In this document: in pieces, positions 26,827-34,235 of the stretch
How the letters are laid out: every line of letters begins with the position of its first letter
Position numbering within the stretch: position 1 is the stretch's first letter
NCBI GenBank assembly: GCA_902774055.1
Contig: CACYGX010000001.1
Coordinates: 1-64,000, forward strand
Reading direction: 5' to 3'
Length of the DNA: 64,000 nucleotides
Source: an uncultured Bacteroidales bacterium
Lineage (GTDB): Bacteria > Bacteroidota > Bacteroidia > Bacteroidales > Muribaculaceae
Translations under genes and position numbers: made by a program
The notes under the pieces: generated by a model
Told to the model about the DNA's origin: nothing
The model's database searches: none
What the model saw: only the letters and a program-made list of their open reading frames with translations

Positions 26827-27627
26827 CTAGATATTAAGCGTGAATGGGTCCGCATCACGCCATGCGGGGAATTTCTCGCGGAATTGCGCCAGCGAGGCAG
26901 GGGAGAGGTCGGCCGTAATGACGGGGCTGGTCATGCGTTGCGCGATGACTTTGCCCTTGAAGTCGATGACGAGTGACGAACCCTCGGGATATTCCACACC
27001 AGCGGGGTCGGTGCCGCAACGGTTCACGCCACACACATAGCACTCGTTCTCCATCGCGCGGGCGGCAAGCAATGTGCGCCATACTTTCTCGCGCGACTTG
27101 GGCCAGTTGGCGATAACCACCAGCAGGTCATAGTTGTTGTTCACATTACGGCAGAAGACAGGAAACCTCAAGTCGTAGCAAACCACCAACTTGATGTTGA
27201 AACCGCGAAAACGCACAATCGGCGCAGCCGTCAAGCCCTGATTGAACACCTTGTCCTCGCCACCAAACGAGAACAGGTGGCGCTTGTCATAATAGGTCTC
27301 GTCACCATTGGGTTCGATGATGAAAGCGCGGTTGTAGAGTTGTGCCGCGGTGTTGGCCAGAAAACTGCCGATGATGCCCACGTGATACTCGGCGGCCAAC
27401 TTGCGCAGGGTGTGCAGTGTGTCGCCACTGTTCCACTCGGCAACGGCGGCGGCTTGTTCGCGATCCCCGGTCATAAAGCCTGTGGTGAATAACTCTGGCA
27501 GGATCACCAGGTCGGTGTCGTCGGGCATGTTGCGCAGGTTGCGCTTCAGTTGCTTGATGTTGGCTTCGCGGTCACCCCAAACGATGTCGTCCTCGATGAG
27601 CGTGACGCGCAGGTTGCGTGAAATCAT
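26827..27627 (-). CDS. Nitrilase-family hydrolase, probable omega-amidase
   Basis: This 266-residue carbon-nitrogen hydrolase has the full catalytic triad of the superfamily: E45 (ILPELFTTGF), K115 (YYDKRHLFSFGGE) and C150 (KLVVCYDLRFP). The segment CYDLRFPVFCRN and the overall length are typical of YafV/Nit2-type omega-amidases, which hydrolyse alpha-ketoglutaramate or alpha-ketosuccinamate produced by transaminases. The start codon lies only 22 bp from the end of a 175-bp inverted-repeat element, so its promoter may lie in, or have been changed by, that element. rlhA follows after 8 bp. Confidence 0.85.
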   Translation of the reverse strand: MISRNLRVTLIEDDIVWGDREANIKQLKRNLRNMPDDTDLVILPELFTTGFMTGDREQAAAVAEWNSGDTLHTLRKLAAEYHVGIIGSFLANTAAQLYNRAFIIEPNGDETYYDKRHLFSFGGEDKVFNQGLTAAPIVRFRGFNIKLVVCYDLRFPVFCRNVNNNYDLLVVIANWPKSREKVWRTLLAARAMENECYVCGVNRCGTDPAGVEYPEGSSLVIDFKGKVIAQRMTSPVITADLSPASLAQFREKFPAWRDADPFTLNI

Positions 27628-27649
27628 CTTTTTATCTTTTAAATTGTCC

Positions 27650-27824
27650 GGGTGTTACAAAACTCAACTTGACTCCGTTTTAATCGGCCTAACGGCCGAG
27701 AAATCAAAAAAATGTATTTAAATCAATAAATAATAAAATATTTATTATGGTTTTACAAATAATTATGTTTGATTTCTCGCGCGTAGCGCGATCATTAACA
27801 TGAGACATGAGTTTTGCAACACCC
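27650..27824. mobile_element. MITE-like inverted-repeat element
   Basis: The 17-bp ends GGGTGTTACAAAACTCA (27650-27666) and TGAGTTTTGCAACACCC (27808-27824) are inverted repeats with one mismatch. A second, inner pair CGAGAAATCAAA (27697-27708) and TTTGATTTCTCG (27768-27779) is perfect, and the AT-rich centre holds a further short palindrome (about 27732-27750). No coding frame is present. The structure is that of a miniature inverted-repeat transposable element or a long hairpin. No clear target duplication is seen at the edges. Confidence 0.6.
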
Positions 27825-27872
27825 TCATGATTTGACTGTTTTCTCTTCCGTGGCCTCTGCACGGCGTTTCAC

Positions 27873-28421
27873 TTATTCTAATCCAGTGGTGAACTTCTCG
27901 GGGCACTTGCCACAGCCGTGATGCTGGAAATATTGCTTGATGCGCAGCAGATCGGCATCGGCATCGTCGCTCAGTTCAAATTCCTTATCGATGCACACGA
28001 TCTTCTTCTGGTAGTCAAAATATGCTAACACTAGTGGCACGTGAGCATCGCGGGCCATGAAGATGGCGCCCTTGTGCCAATTGGGGTTGGCGCTGCGGGT
28101 GCCCTCTGGCGTGACGCCGATGGCAAGGCGGGGGGTAGTGTTGTAAGCCTCAACAATCGACTGCGTGAGGTTGCCATGCTGACGACGATTGACGGGAATG
28201 CCGCCAAGTGCCTTCATCATGTAGCCCACGGGGAAGAAGAACCAGGTGTCCTTCATGAGAAATCCCGCCTTCATCCCCACCGAATGGATGGCCAGCTCGC
28301 CGAGGATAAAATCCCAGTTGCTGGTGTGGGGCGCAATGACGATAATGCACTTGTCGGGCATCTTCAGGTTGACCTCGAACGCCCAACCAGTTTTCTTTAA
28401 TATCCAACCAGAGAGGTTCAT
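27873..28421 (-). CDS. PlsC-like 1-acylglycerol-3-phosphate acyltransferase family protein
   Basis: This 182-residue protein has the acyltransferase motif H-x4-D as APHTSNWDF (H32, D37) and the glycerophosphate-binding PEGTRS at 105-110. The hydrophobic patch WFFFPVGYMMKALGGIPVNRR between them is typical. Members transfer acyl chains to lysophospholipids or related acceptors at the inner membrane. It is shorter than PlsC proper and lacks an obvious N-terminal membrane anchor, so it belongs to the small acyltransferase group and the acceptor is unknown. It lies 31 bp after the stop of the 110-residue conserved protein upstream on the same strand. Confidence 0.85.
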   Translation of the reverse strand: MNLSGWILKKTGWAFEVNLKMPDKCIIVIAPHTSNWDFILGELAIHSVGMKAGFLMKDTWFFFPVGYMMKALGGIPVNRRQHGNLTQSIVEAYNTTPRLAIGVTPEGTRSANPNWHKGAIFMARDAHVPLVLAYFDYQKKIVCIDKEFELSDDADADLLRIKQYFQHHGCGKCPEKFTTGLE

Positions 28422-28452
28422 GCCACTCTACATGGTTTTGTTCTAGAATAAA

Positions 28453-28785
28453 TTATTTCTTCGACGGCATGAGCTCGTTCATGCGCTTGGCGATGTTCTC
28501 GACCTCGGCGCGGAAGTAAGCGCTGAGCTCTTTCTCGCACTGCTTGTAGAACGCGCGGCGTGCCTTGTTATATTCCTGGCGGTTGGCAAAGTCCTTAACC
28601 TTCTTGCCGAACTTGTTGCTCACGCGGTTGATGGCTTCCTGTTGGAGCAGGGCGGTGTCAATAATGATGCTGTCCCACTCGTCGCGCTTGTTCTCGCCAA
28701 AAGCGGATTCTGCAAAGATGCACTCACCTGCGATGTCGCCACAGGCATTCTGGATAGCTTTTTTGATCTGTCGTTTACTTGCCAT
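28453..28785 (-). CDS. Conserved small hypothetical protein
   Basis: This 110-residue charged, probably all-helical protein opens MASKRQIKKAIQNACGDIAGEC and contains a long basic/acidic helix region (FGKKVKDFANRQEYNKARRAFYKQC). There is no signal peptide or membrane segment. I do not recognise a named domain. The reading frame, composition and placement directly upstream of the acyltransferase gene support it being real. Function is unknown. Confidence 0.7.
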   Translation of the reverse strand: MASKRQIKKAIQNACGDIAGECIFAESAFGENKRDEWDSIIIDTALLQQEAINRVSNKFGKKVKDFANRQEYNKARRAFYKQCEKELSAYFRAEVENIAKRMNELMPSKK

Positions 28786-28891
28786 AATGATTTAAATGTA
28801 TTACTGGGTTCAATGTTTGTTACAGTGCGCTAAATTACTAATTTTATCTTAATCGAGGGCATTGAGCAGGGCGAAAAAATGCCGAAAAATG

Positions 28892-28912
28892 TCAAAAAAG
28901 CGCATTTTTTGA
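28892..28912. terminator. A/T-tract hairpin in the gap before tRNA-Glu
   Basis: TCAAAAAA (28892-28899) pairs with TTTTTTGA (28905-28912) around GCGCA. It lies in the 200-bp gap between the small conserved gene and the tRNA genes, amid other A-rich runs. It may be a weak factor-independent terminator; nothing else is visible in this gap apart from the tRNA promoter. Confidence 0.35.
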
Positions 28913-28940
28913 TTTGTTGACAAAAAAAATGCCAAAAAAA

Positions 28941-28971
28941 TTTGCCAGTTCAAAAAATGGCAGTAATTTTG
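28941..28971 (+). promoter_or_regulatory. tRNA-Glu promoter
   Basis: TTTG (28941-28944), a 19-bp spacer and TAATTTTG (28964-28971) match the Bacteroidota consensus exactly. The block CAAAAAATGGCAGTAATTTTGC is almost repeated in front of tRNA-Cys at 60180-60201, which points to a shared stable-RNA promoter type. Confidence 0.85.
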
Positions 28972-28985
28972 CATCGCTTTTAAAG

Positions 28986-29058
28986 GGAGATATCGTCTAG
29001 TGGTCTAGGACGCCGCCCTCTCACGGCGGAAACCAGGGTTCGAGTCCCTGTTTCTCTA
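28986..29058 (+). tRNA. tRNA-Glu (anticodon CTC), copy 1
   Basis: A 73-nt cloverleaf: acceptor GGAGATA pairs with TTTCTCT apart from one T:T mismatch, the D stem is GTC/GAC, the anticodon stem CCGCC/GGCGG encloses the loop CTCTCAC (anticodon CTC), and the T stem CAGGG/CCCTG encloses TTCGAGT. No CCA is encoded; the bases after the discriminator A are CAA. Confidence 0.93.
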
Positions 29059-29105
29059 CAAGCAAAGCCTTCACCCACCATCGAGCGAGGGCTTTATTAA
29101 TCGAC

Positions 29106-29181
29106 GGAGATATCGTCTAGTGGTCTAGGACGCCGCCCTCTCACGGCGGAAACCAGGGTTCGAGTCCCTGTTTCTCTACCA
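29106..29181 (+). tRNA. tRNA-Glu (anticodon CTC), copy 2
   Basis: The 73-nt body is identical to copy 1, located 47 bp downstream of it. Unlike copy 1, a CCA end is encoded (29179-29181). The same AAAGCCTTCA sequence follows both copies, so the duplicated unit extended past the tRNA. Both copies probably share the upstream promoter. Confidence 0.93.
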
Positions 29182-29188
29182 AACAAAG

Positions 29189-29216
29189 CCTTCAGCACTT
29201 GTGCTGGAGGTTTTTG
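29189..29216 (+). terminator. Terminator of the tRNA-Glu pair
   Basis: CCTTCAGCAC (29189-29198) pairs with GTGCTGGAGG (29201-29210), including one T:G pair, and is followed by TTTTTGTTGTT. Confidence 0.85.
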
Positions 29217-29255
29217 TTGTTATAAGGAATGACTATCGCCCGCCAGGTCCCACGT

Positions 29256-29274
29256 GCCGTGACTCAGTCACGGC
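29256..29274 (-). terminator. Palindrome at the end of the THUMP-like methyltransferase gene
   Basis: GCCGTGACTCAGTCACGGC is a perfect 19-bp palindrome 10 bp beyond the minus-strand stop at 29285. It has no T tract and could be a terminator for the minus-strand gene or a repetitive palindrome. Confidence 0.5.
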
Positions 29275-29284
29275 TCCACCGTGT

Positions 29285-30487
29285 CTAAGCCTTCTTGCAG
29301 ATGTAAACAACATGCTGCCCGCTAGCAGTAGTGGTGCCGAACAGATAGTCCTCGCCGCCATCGGCTAGGCGCAGGCGCTTGCGCAGTTGCTGAGCCGTCA
29401 TCGGGAAGTTGCGTGTGGCGACATTGGCCCGACTCACCCCTTTTAACGCCCCTGCCAGCTCTTTCTTGTTCATCGACGTGATGGCATTAACGGCAAAGCG
29501 GCGTCCAGGAAAGTCCGCTACATACTGGCTGGAGATAAACAGGTGGCTGTCGGCAGCAATGGCAGCAACAGGAAAGCGCTGGGTCAGCATCCCGTAGCAT
29601 CCCGCTTTCATGATCGATGCATTGGGCTCATATAGGAAGGCCGCCGCCTCGTCGCTCGAAGCGATGACTGGGTTGATGTCGTTCTCATCAGGCCTGTATA
29701 TCATCACTTGGCCATCGTTCGCGCACTGGATGACAGGGACGCCGGTGTGGTCGGCACTCATCATGATGAGCAATTCCTTGCATTCATTGGCCACACTCAC
29801 GATATGGACCTCGGTGACGCGTTCGCCCAAATCATTCACCGCCTTGTGCCAGTCGAGCATGGGCGACAGTTTGATGAGGATATGATGTCCAGCCTTAAAC
29901 AGCGGGTCGAGCAGTTCCAGCACGTTAGGGGTGCAGTCGGCGATGGCATAGGTGCGGCTGCTGTTGCTATCGCGACGGGCAGGGTCCAGATAGAGCAGGG
30001 TAGAGGCGGGATTTGTCGAGAGTTGAGTCAAGACGTCTTCGGCCTCGGCGTGCAGGACTCGGGTGTGATTTAACCCCAATAAACCGAAATTGTGCTCTGC
30101 CGCCTTGCACAGGTGCTCCTGTCGCTCGACGTACACACCATGCTTGACACCACGTGCCATGAAAGCGAAATCGACGCCGAAACCGCCTGTCAGGTCAATG
30201 AGCGTTTCTCGACATGCCGTCGGCAACTGTTCTATGATACTACATTTATATATAGCAGTCTGCTCGCTGCTGCATTGTTCCATCGACAAGTGGGGCGGAT
30301 AGACGATGCCATCGATTGCGGCCCATGCCGGCAACTTCTTGCGAGCCGTCTGCCAGCCCTGGATTTGGTCCAGCGCCCAAGTCAAGTCCACATCGCTGTC
30401 GCGTCGTGCCTTCAGGGCCAGTGCCCTCACGTCATCCTCGCGATGCTCCCTGACAAACCGTATCGTGGCCTCGTTCCTTTCCATCAT
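29285..30487 (-). CDS. Class I SAM methyltransferase with THUMP-like domain
   Basis: This 400-residue cytoplasmic protein has a helical N-terminal region (1-90), a Rossmann methyltransferase core starting with motif I DLTGGFGVD (98-106), the motif LYLDPARRD (168-173) and a C-terminal THUMP-like RNA-binding domain (about 325-400). The DPARR signature is typical of a family that is widespread in Bacteroidota and presumed to modify RNA. The precise target is not known to me. The start MMERNE offers two adjacent ATGs. It begins 15 bp after the stop of the upstream TPR regulator gene on the same strand, suggesting one transcript. Confidence 0.83.
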   Translation of the reverse strand: MMERNEATIRFVREHREDDVRALALKARRDSDVDLTWALDQIQGWQTARKKLPAWAAIDGIVYPPHLSMEQCSSEQTAIYKCSIIEQLPTACRETLIDLTGGFGVDFAFMARGVKHGVYVERQEHLCKAAEHNFGLLGLNHTRVLHAEAEDVLTQLSTNPASTLLYLDPARRDSNSSRTYAIADCTPNVLELLDPLFKAGHHILIKLSPMLDWHKAVNDLGERVTEVHIVSVANECKELLIMMSADHTGVPVIQCANDGQVMIYRPDENDINPVIASSDEAAAFLYEPNASIMKAGCYGMLTQRFPVAAIAADSHLFISSQYVADFPGRRFAVNAITSMNKKELAGALKGVSRANVATRNFPMTAQQLRKRLRLADGGEDYLFGTTTASGQHVVYICKKA

Positions 30488-30502
30488 CTCCGTTCAATTC
30501 GT

Positions 30503-32221
30503 TCATTCCGTCCTTCTCTTCAAGAAAGGCTGCAAGAACTCGTCAAGGGTGTTGACGCCGAGTTTGTGTGCAATTTGTATCTTCTTGTTCGATACCGTTC
30601 TCAGGTTGGTGTAGTGCATGCACATCATGATCACCGTCCTCGAGAAACCATGGCACTGCAACGCAATCATGTTGATCTCATCATCGCGCAATGTGCCGTT
30701 AGCCGCCTCTTGTGCCTTGATCAACACGTTGTCATACAGCTCGTTGGCCAGCGCTTGAAGGTTATCCCAATAACTGGCTCCGACCTTGTTGGGACCACGC
30801 ATCGTCATCAGCGAATTGAAGCGTTTGGCAAAAGTGGCCTCATTGCACTCGTAGGACCATTGCAGCAGTTGGTGAACAACTTGTATCTGGCTATCTACGA
30901 TGGTTTTAAGTTCGTTTGACTGCTTTTGTGGCGTCTCCCGCTCTTCGAGCATCGATTGCATCTGTTGCAGGCTGTTGATAGACTGGTCGAGGTCCGCTTT
31001 CATCAACTCATACTCCGTCTGTTGGATTTTCAAGCGGTTGCGGTTGCGCCACAACATGAAGGCCAGTGCTCCAGCCGCCAGTACGAACAAGGCCAGCGCC
31101 AGCAGCGTCCCCTTGAGGCGCGAACTCAGCAGGGCGTTTTCGAGATCAGCCTTTTGGGTGTCATATTTGTTTTCCACCTCCATTAGTCTATCATTCATGC
31201 TGTTCATCATTACCGAGTCGGCCAGATTGTGGGTCATGGTCAGGTACTTGATAGCATCCTCAAACTTGTGGTCATGGCGGGCCAAGTCGGCCATGAGCTG
31301 GTAGTACATGATGCTGTCGGCTACGGTGCTCATTGCCGGAGCTTGATTCAAGTAGTAACGAGCCGAGTCGGCACGTCCTAAGTGTAGGAATGCCGATGCT
31401 GCGGTGTAATGGATTCTCGGATGGATTTTTAGATGTCCACACCAGTCGATGGCTTCGACGGCATCATCCTTAGCACCTTGATAATCGCCACGGGCCGCGC
31501 GGTATTCGGCACGGCTAAAGAGGTTGGCCACCACGGGTTTCAGTTCGATTTCCTGCTTGGCCAGGTTGATGGCGGCGTTGATATAGTGAATGGCGCTGTC
31601 CTGTTTCTCCTGGTTGATGCGGTACAGACCACCCAATTCGCTCAGGCAGATGATTTGGTGATGCTTGTCGTCGATTTGGCGGAACAGCTCCAATGCCTCG
31701 CGGTATTTTTCAGCACCAACGGTCTTGGCACCCATGACTTGGCTCTGGTACAATTCGCCCATCACCATCTTGGCCATTGCACGGTTCTTGATGTCATCGT
31801 CGGCAGCAACGTCCTCGGCTTGGCGCAGGTTGGCAATCGCCTTGTCTAGCAGACCCAGTTGCTTGTTGACACATCCCTTGTAGAGTAGGGCGCGGGCATG
31901 TTTTTCCTTGTCGCCGTGGGACTGGAAGTATTGTGCCGCCTCGTTAATGTCATTGTCGTTGGTCACTGCGATGTTGCAGGCAAGATTGGCCTGAGTGGTC
32001 AGCAATGTCTGATAGGCCTTGTCATGATGATTAAAAGACGAGGTGTTGATGATTTGGAGCATTTGCATCGCTTCCTCGCCACGATTCTGGGCCAGTAGCG
32101 AGTCAACAGTGACAAGCTGCTCGTTGTCGGCTGGATGACCACATCCACCTATCAAGAATAATAGCACCATCAGTGTCATGACGGAGGCGGCTCTATAGTG
32201 TTTTGTCAATGTTTTTCTCAT
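30503..32221 (-). CDS. Membrane TPR sensor/regulator with LuxR-like C-terminus
   Basis: This 572-residue protein has an N-terminal signal with a possible lipobox (LIGGC, C27), about 300 residues of tetratricopeptide-like helical repeats, one transmembrane helix (about 371-391, LALALFVLAAGALAFMLW), a coiled coil (about 395-445) and a C-terminal helical region. The end (TLRDDEINMIALQCHGFSRTVI...VSNKKIQIAHKLGV) has the spacing of a degenerate LuxR-type helix-turn-helix. In Bacteroidota such proteins sit in the inner membrane with periplasmic TPRs and a cytoplasmic DNA-binding end. A true lipid anchor would conflict with a second membrane helix placing the C-terminus inside unless both operate. 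It is divergent from the tandem TonB-domain gene. Targets unknown. Confidence 0.78.
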   Translation of the reverse strand: MRKTLTKHYRAASVMTLMVLLFLIGGCGHPADNEQLVTVDSLLAQNRGEEAMQMLQIINTSSFNHHDKAYQTLLTTQANLACNIAVTNDNDINEAAQYFQSHGDKEKHARALLYKGCVNKQLGLLDKAIANLRQAEDVAADDDIKNRAMAKMVMGELYQSQVMGAKTVGAEKYREALELFRQIDDKHHQIICLSELGGLYRINQEKQDSAIHYINAAINLAKQEIELKPVVANLFSRAEYRAARGDYQGAKDDAVEAIDWCGHLKIHPRIHYTAASAFLHLGRADSARYYLNQAPAMSTVADSIMYYQLMADLARHDHKFEDAIKYLTMTHNLADSVMMNSMNDRLMEVENKYDTQKADLENALLSSRLKGTLLALALFVLAAGALAFMLWRNRNRLKIQQTEYELMKADLDQSINSLQQMQSMLEERETPQKQSNELKTIVDSQIQVVHQLLQWSYECNEATFAKRFNSLMTMRGPNKVGASYWDNLQALANELYDNVLIKAQEAANGTLRDDEINMIALQCHGFSRTVIMMCMHYTNLRTVSNKKIQIAHKLGVNTLDEFLQPFLKRRTE

Positions 32222-32398
32222 TGTTGTCAGTATTGTTTGAAGTGGTTAGAGGCGATTCCCACTGCAAAAATAAGCAATTTTTTTAGGGGAATTGGCACCC
32301 GAAATCCTCAAATTACTTCAAAATGACCAAATTGTTTTATAAACTATTGGTAATCATGCGTTTCAATTTATTGAAATGACCATTGAATGTTGGCTGTT

Positions 32399-32433
32399 TT
32401 TGCCGATTTTTCTAATAATCGTTTGTAACTTTG
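32399..32433 (+). promoter_or_regulatory. Promoter of the tandem TonB-domain gene
   Basis: TAACTTTG at 32426-32433 matches the -7 element, with TTTG at 32399-32402 at a longer than usual 23-bp spacing. A minus-strand TATTTTTG (complement of 32265-32272) may serve the divergent TPR regulator. Otherwise the 246-bp gap is AT-rich and empty. Confidence 0.5.
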
Positions 32434-32467
32434 CAACCGAGAGTTAAATGCCCTAAAATTGAATGTT

Positions 32468-33286
32468 ATGAAACAGGTTGAATTCATTTTTAGTCCTCTG
32501 GCGGTGGTAAAGATGATTATCGTCGTGAGTTTTGTGGCCCTGTCCACATCGGCGATGGCATCCAGTCAAGATAGTGTGCTGCACGTGAATGACACAACAA
32601 AGAAGACCATAATCTTTGAGGATTATTTACAGAGGCCTCTGTTCCGTGGTGGCGAAGCCGCCCTGAAGAAATACTTGAATGACAATATCAAGTATCCACC
32701 GCAGGCTATCAAGGATAGCATTCAGGGGCGCGTGGTGGTCAAAATGCTTATCGACCCGCAGGGATATGTGAGTGAGGTGGAAGTGGTACGCTCGGTGCGC
32801 GAGGATCTGGATCAAGAAGCCGTAAGGGTTGCCAAATCATTGCCAAGATTCTCGCCTGCCCGTGAATATGGCAAGGCTGTTAGCATGTGGTACACCCTGC
32901 CTGTGACCTTTAAGATCGATGCCCCTGATGAGACAAAAGTCGAGGAACCGAAACCCGAATTTCCAGGCGGAGATCTTGCACTAAAGCAGTTCCTCAACAG
33001 TCATGGCCACTTTTCGGCCGAGTTGTTGAAGTCGAGGTCTCGTGGATGGGTTGAGGTGGACATTCTTGTGGATTCCAATGGCAGGGTTGATGCCGTTAAG
33101 GTCGATGAATCTTATAATGAAATCCTTGACTGTGAGGTGATTCGGGTCCTGCAGACATTGCCCCGGTTCATCCCATGCCGTGAAAATGGTGTGCCTGTGA
33201 GCAAGTGGGTGAAATACAAGGTATTCTATAGCCGTAATCCCGAATTGCCGATTATGCATGTGAGAAGCAAATCATCTAACTCATGA
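32468..33286 (+). CDS. Exported protein with two tandem TonB C-terminal domains
   Basis: This 272-residue protein has one N-terminal hydrophobic segment (residues about 8-32) ending in ALSTSAMASSQ, which looks like a cleavable signal. Two TonB C-terminal-type domains follow. The first (about 55-150) has RGGEAALKKYLNDNIKYPPQA, GRVVVKMLIDPQGYVSEVEVV and LPRFSPA. The second (about 158-255) has FPGGDLALKQFLN, GWVEVDILVDSNGRVDAVKV and LPRFIPC. There is no proline-rich spacer and no ExbB/ExbD neighbour, so it is unlikely to be a classical energy transducer. I start at the ATG at 32468; an in-frame TTG lies three codons upstream. It is divergent from the TPR regulator. Confidence 0.82.
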   Translation: MKQVEFIFSPLAVVKMIIVVSFVALSTSAMASSQDSVLHVNDTTKKTIIFEDYLQRPLFRGGEAALKKYLNDNIKYPPQAIKDSIQGRVVVKMLIDPQGYVSEVEVVRSVREDLDQEAVRVAKSLPRFSPAREYGKAVSMWYTLPVTFKIDAPDETKVEEPKPEFPGGDLALKQFLNSHGHFSAELLKSRSRGWVEVDILVDSNGRVDAVKVDESYNEILDCEVIRVLQTLPRFIPCRENGVPVSKWVKYKVFYSRNPELPIMHVRSKSSNS

Positions 33287-33333
33287 AAGCGCCAGACTTG
33301 CCAGATTCGACCTGGAAGTGTCCAGTGCCTGTA

Positions 33334-33367
33334 AGCCGAGACTTTTTTCATAGAGTACTCGGTTTTT
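33334..33367 (+). terminator. Possible terminator after the TonB-domain gene
   Basis: CCGAG at 33334-33338 can pair with CTCGG at about 33358-33362 and a run of seven T follows. The stem is short and the loop long, so this is a weak call. Confidence 0.35.
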
Positions 33368-33377
33368 TTAAACTTTT

Positions 33378-33408
33378 TTTGTCAGTTCGGGTCTATATGT
33401 TATCTTTG
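33378..33408 (+). promoter_or_regulatory. Promoter of the coiled-coil protein gene
   Basis: TTTG (33378-33381), a 19-bp spacer and TATCTTTG (33401-33408) are an exact consensus match, 39 bp upstream of the ATG. Confidence 0.8.
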
Positions 33409-33447
33409 CACTATTAAAACAAAGTTCAACTTTTAAATATCACAATT

Positions 33448-34056
33448 ATGAAGAAATTATTTTTGATGGCAGCGCTTTTCTGCTTTGCAGCAGCACCTAG
33501 CGCCATGGCTCAGAACTATGAGACTCCGCAAAGCCTTGAGCAACAACAGAATCAGTATGCCAAGGATGCCGATGTAGCTAAGAAGCAGGCCGAGGCCGCC
33601 AAGAAGCAGAAGGACGCCTACAAGGAGCAAGAAAAGAAGGCCAAGGAGGCAAAGAAGGAAGCCGAGAAGAAAGAAAAAGAAGCCAAGAAGGCTGAGAAAG
33701 AGGCCAAGAAGAATCAGAAGATGATTGAGAATCGTCAGAAGGCCAGCGAGAAGTATGCCAAGGCTCAAGACAAGTTGAAAGAAGCTCAGAATAAGCTCAG
33801 TGACGCTCAGAAGAAGATGAATGAGCTGCCCGAGAAGCAGGTCAAGGAGCGTCAGAAACTCAACGAAGAGGTAGCCAAGGCTCAGGGTAACGCCGAGAAA
33901 GCTCTCAAGATGGAGACCAAGTCAAAGAAGTTTGAAGAGAAGGTCGCCAAGGAGAACCTCAAGGCTCAGCAGAACTACGAGAAGGCTGTCAACAACTTGA
34001 AAAAGGCCGAGGAGAATCTCGAGAAGGCCCGCAAGAACCTTGAGAAATACAAATAA
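33448..34056 (+). CDS. Periplasmic Lys/Glu/Ala-rich coiled-coil protein
   Basis: This 202-residue protein has a signal peptide (ending APSAMAQ, about residue 22). Almost all of the mature part is one long charged helix with many KKAEKEAKK-type repeats (about 40-200), ending LEKARKNLEKYK. Heptad spacing is consistent with a rod-like coiled coil. No lipobox and no other domain are present. The composition resembles envelope-spanning rods and TolA-like linkers, but no partner domain supports that here. It has a strong consensus promoter and is alone in its transcript, which suggests high expression. Function unknown. Confidence 0.78.
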   Translation: MKKLFLMAALFCFAAAPSAMAQNYETPQSLEQQQNQYAKDADVAKKQAEAAKKQKDAYKEQEKKAKEAKKEAEKKEKEAKKAEKEAKKNQKMIENRQKASEKYAKAQDKLKEAQNKLSDAQKKMNELPEKQVKERQKLNEEVAKAQGNAEKALKMETKSKKFEEKVAKENLKAQQNYEKAVNNLKKAEENLEKARKNLEKYK

Positions 34057-34082
34057 ATCTCAACGCTGAGATCAGTAACCGG

Positions 34083-34146
34083 ATTTCGCTAATCCTAGCG
34101 GATTACACGAAGATACCTTTGTGAAATTCGTTAAAATTAGCGAAAT
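34083..34146. repeat. Intergenic palindromic repeat, copy A
   Basis: ATTTCGCTAAT (34083-34093) is the inverted copy of ATTAGCGAAAT (34136-34146). The element contains TTTGTGAAATTCG (34119-34131), which recurs exactly at 49954-49966 in copy B. It lies between the coiled-coil gene and tgt. Confidence 0.7.
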
Positions 34147-34235
34147 TCGTGTTTATTCATGTGCGCGATAAAGTCTGCTGCCGCCTAATACCAAATTTTT
34201 CATTAAATTTGCACGTTTTTTAGCATTACTACCGA

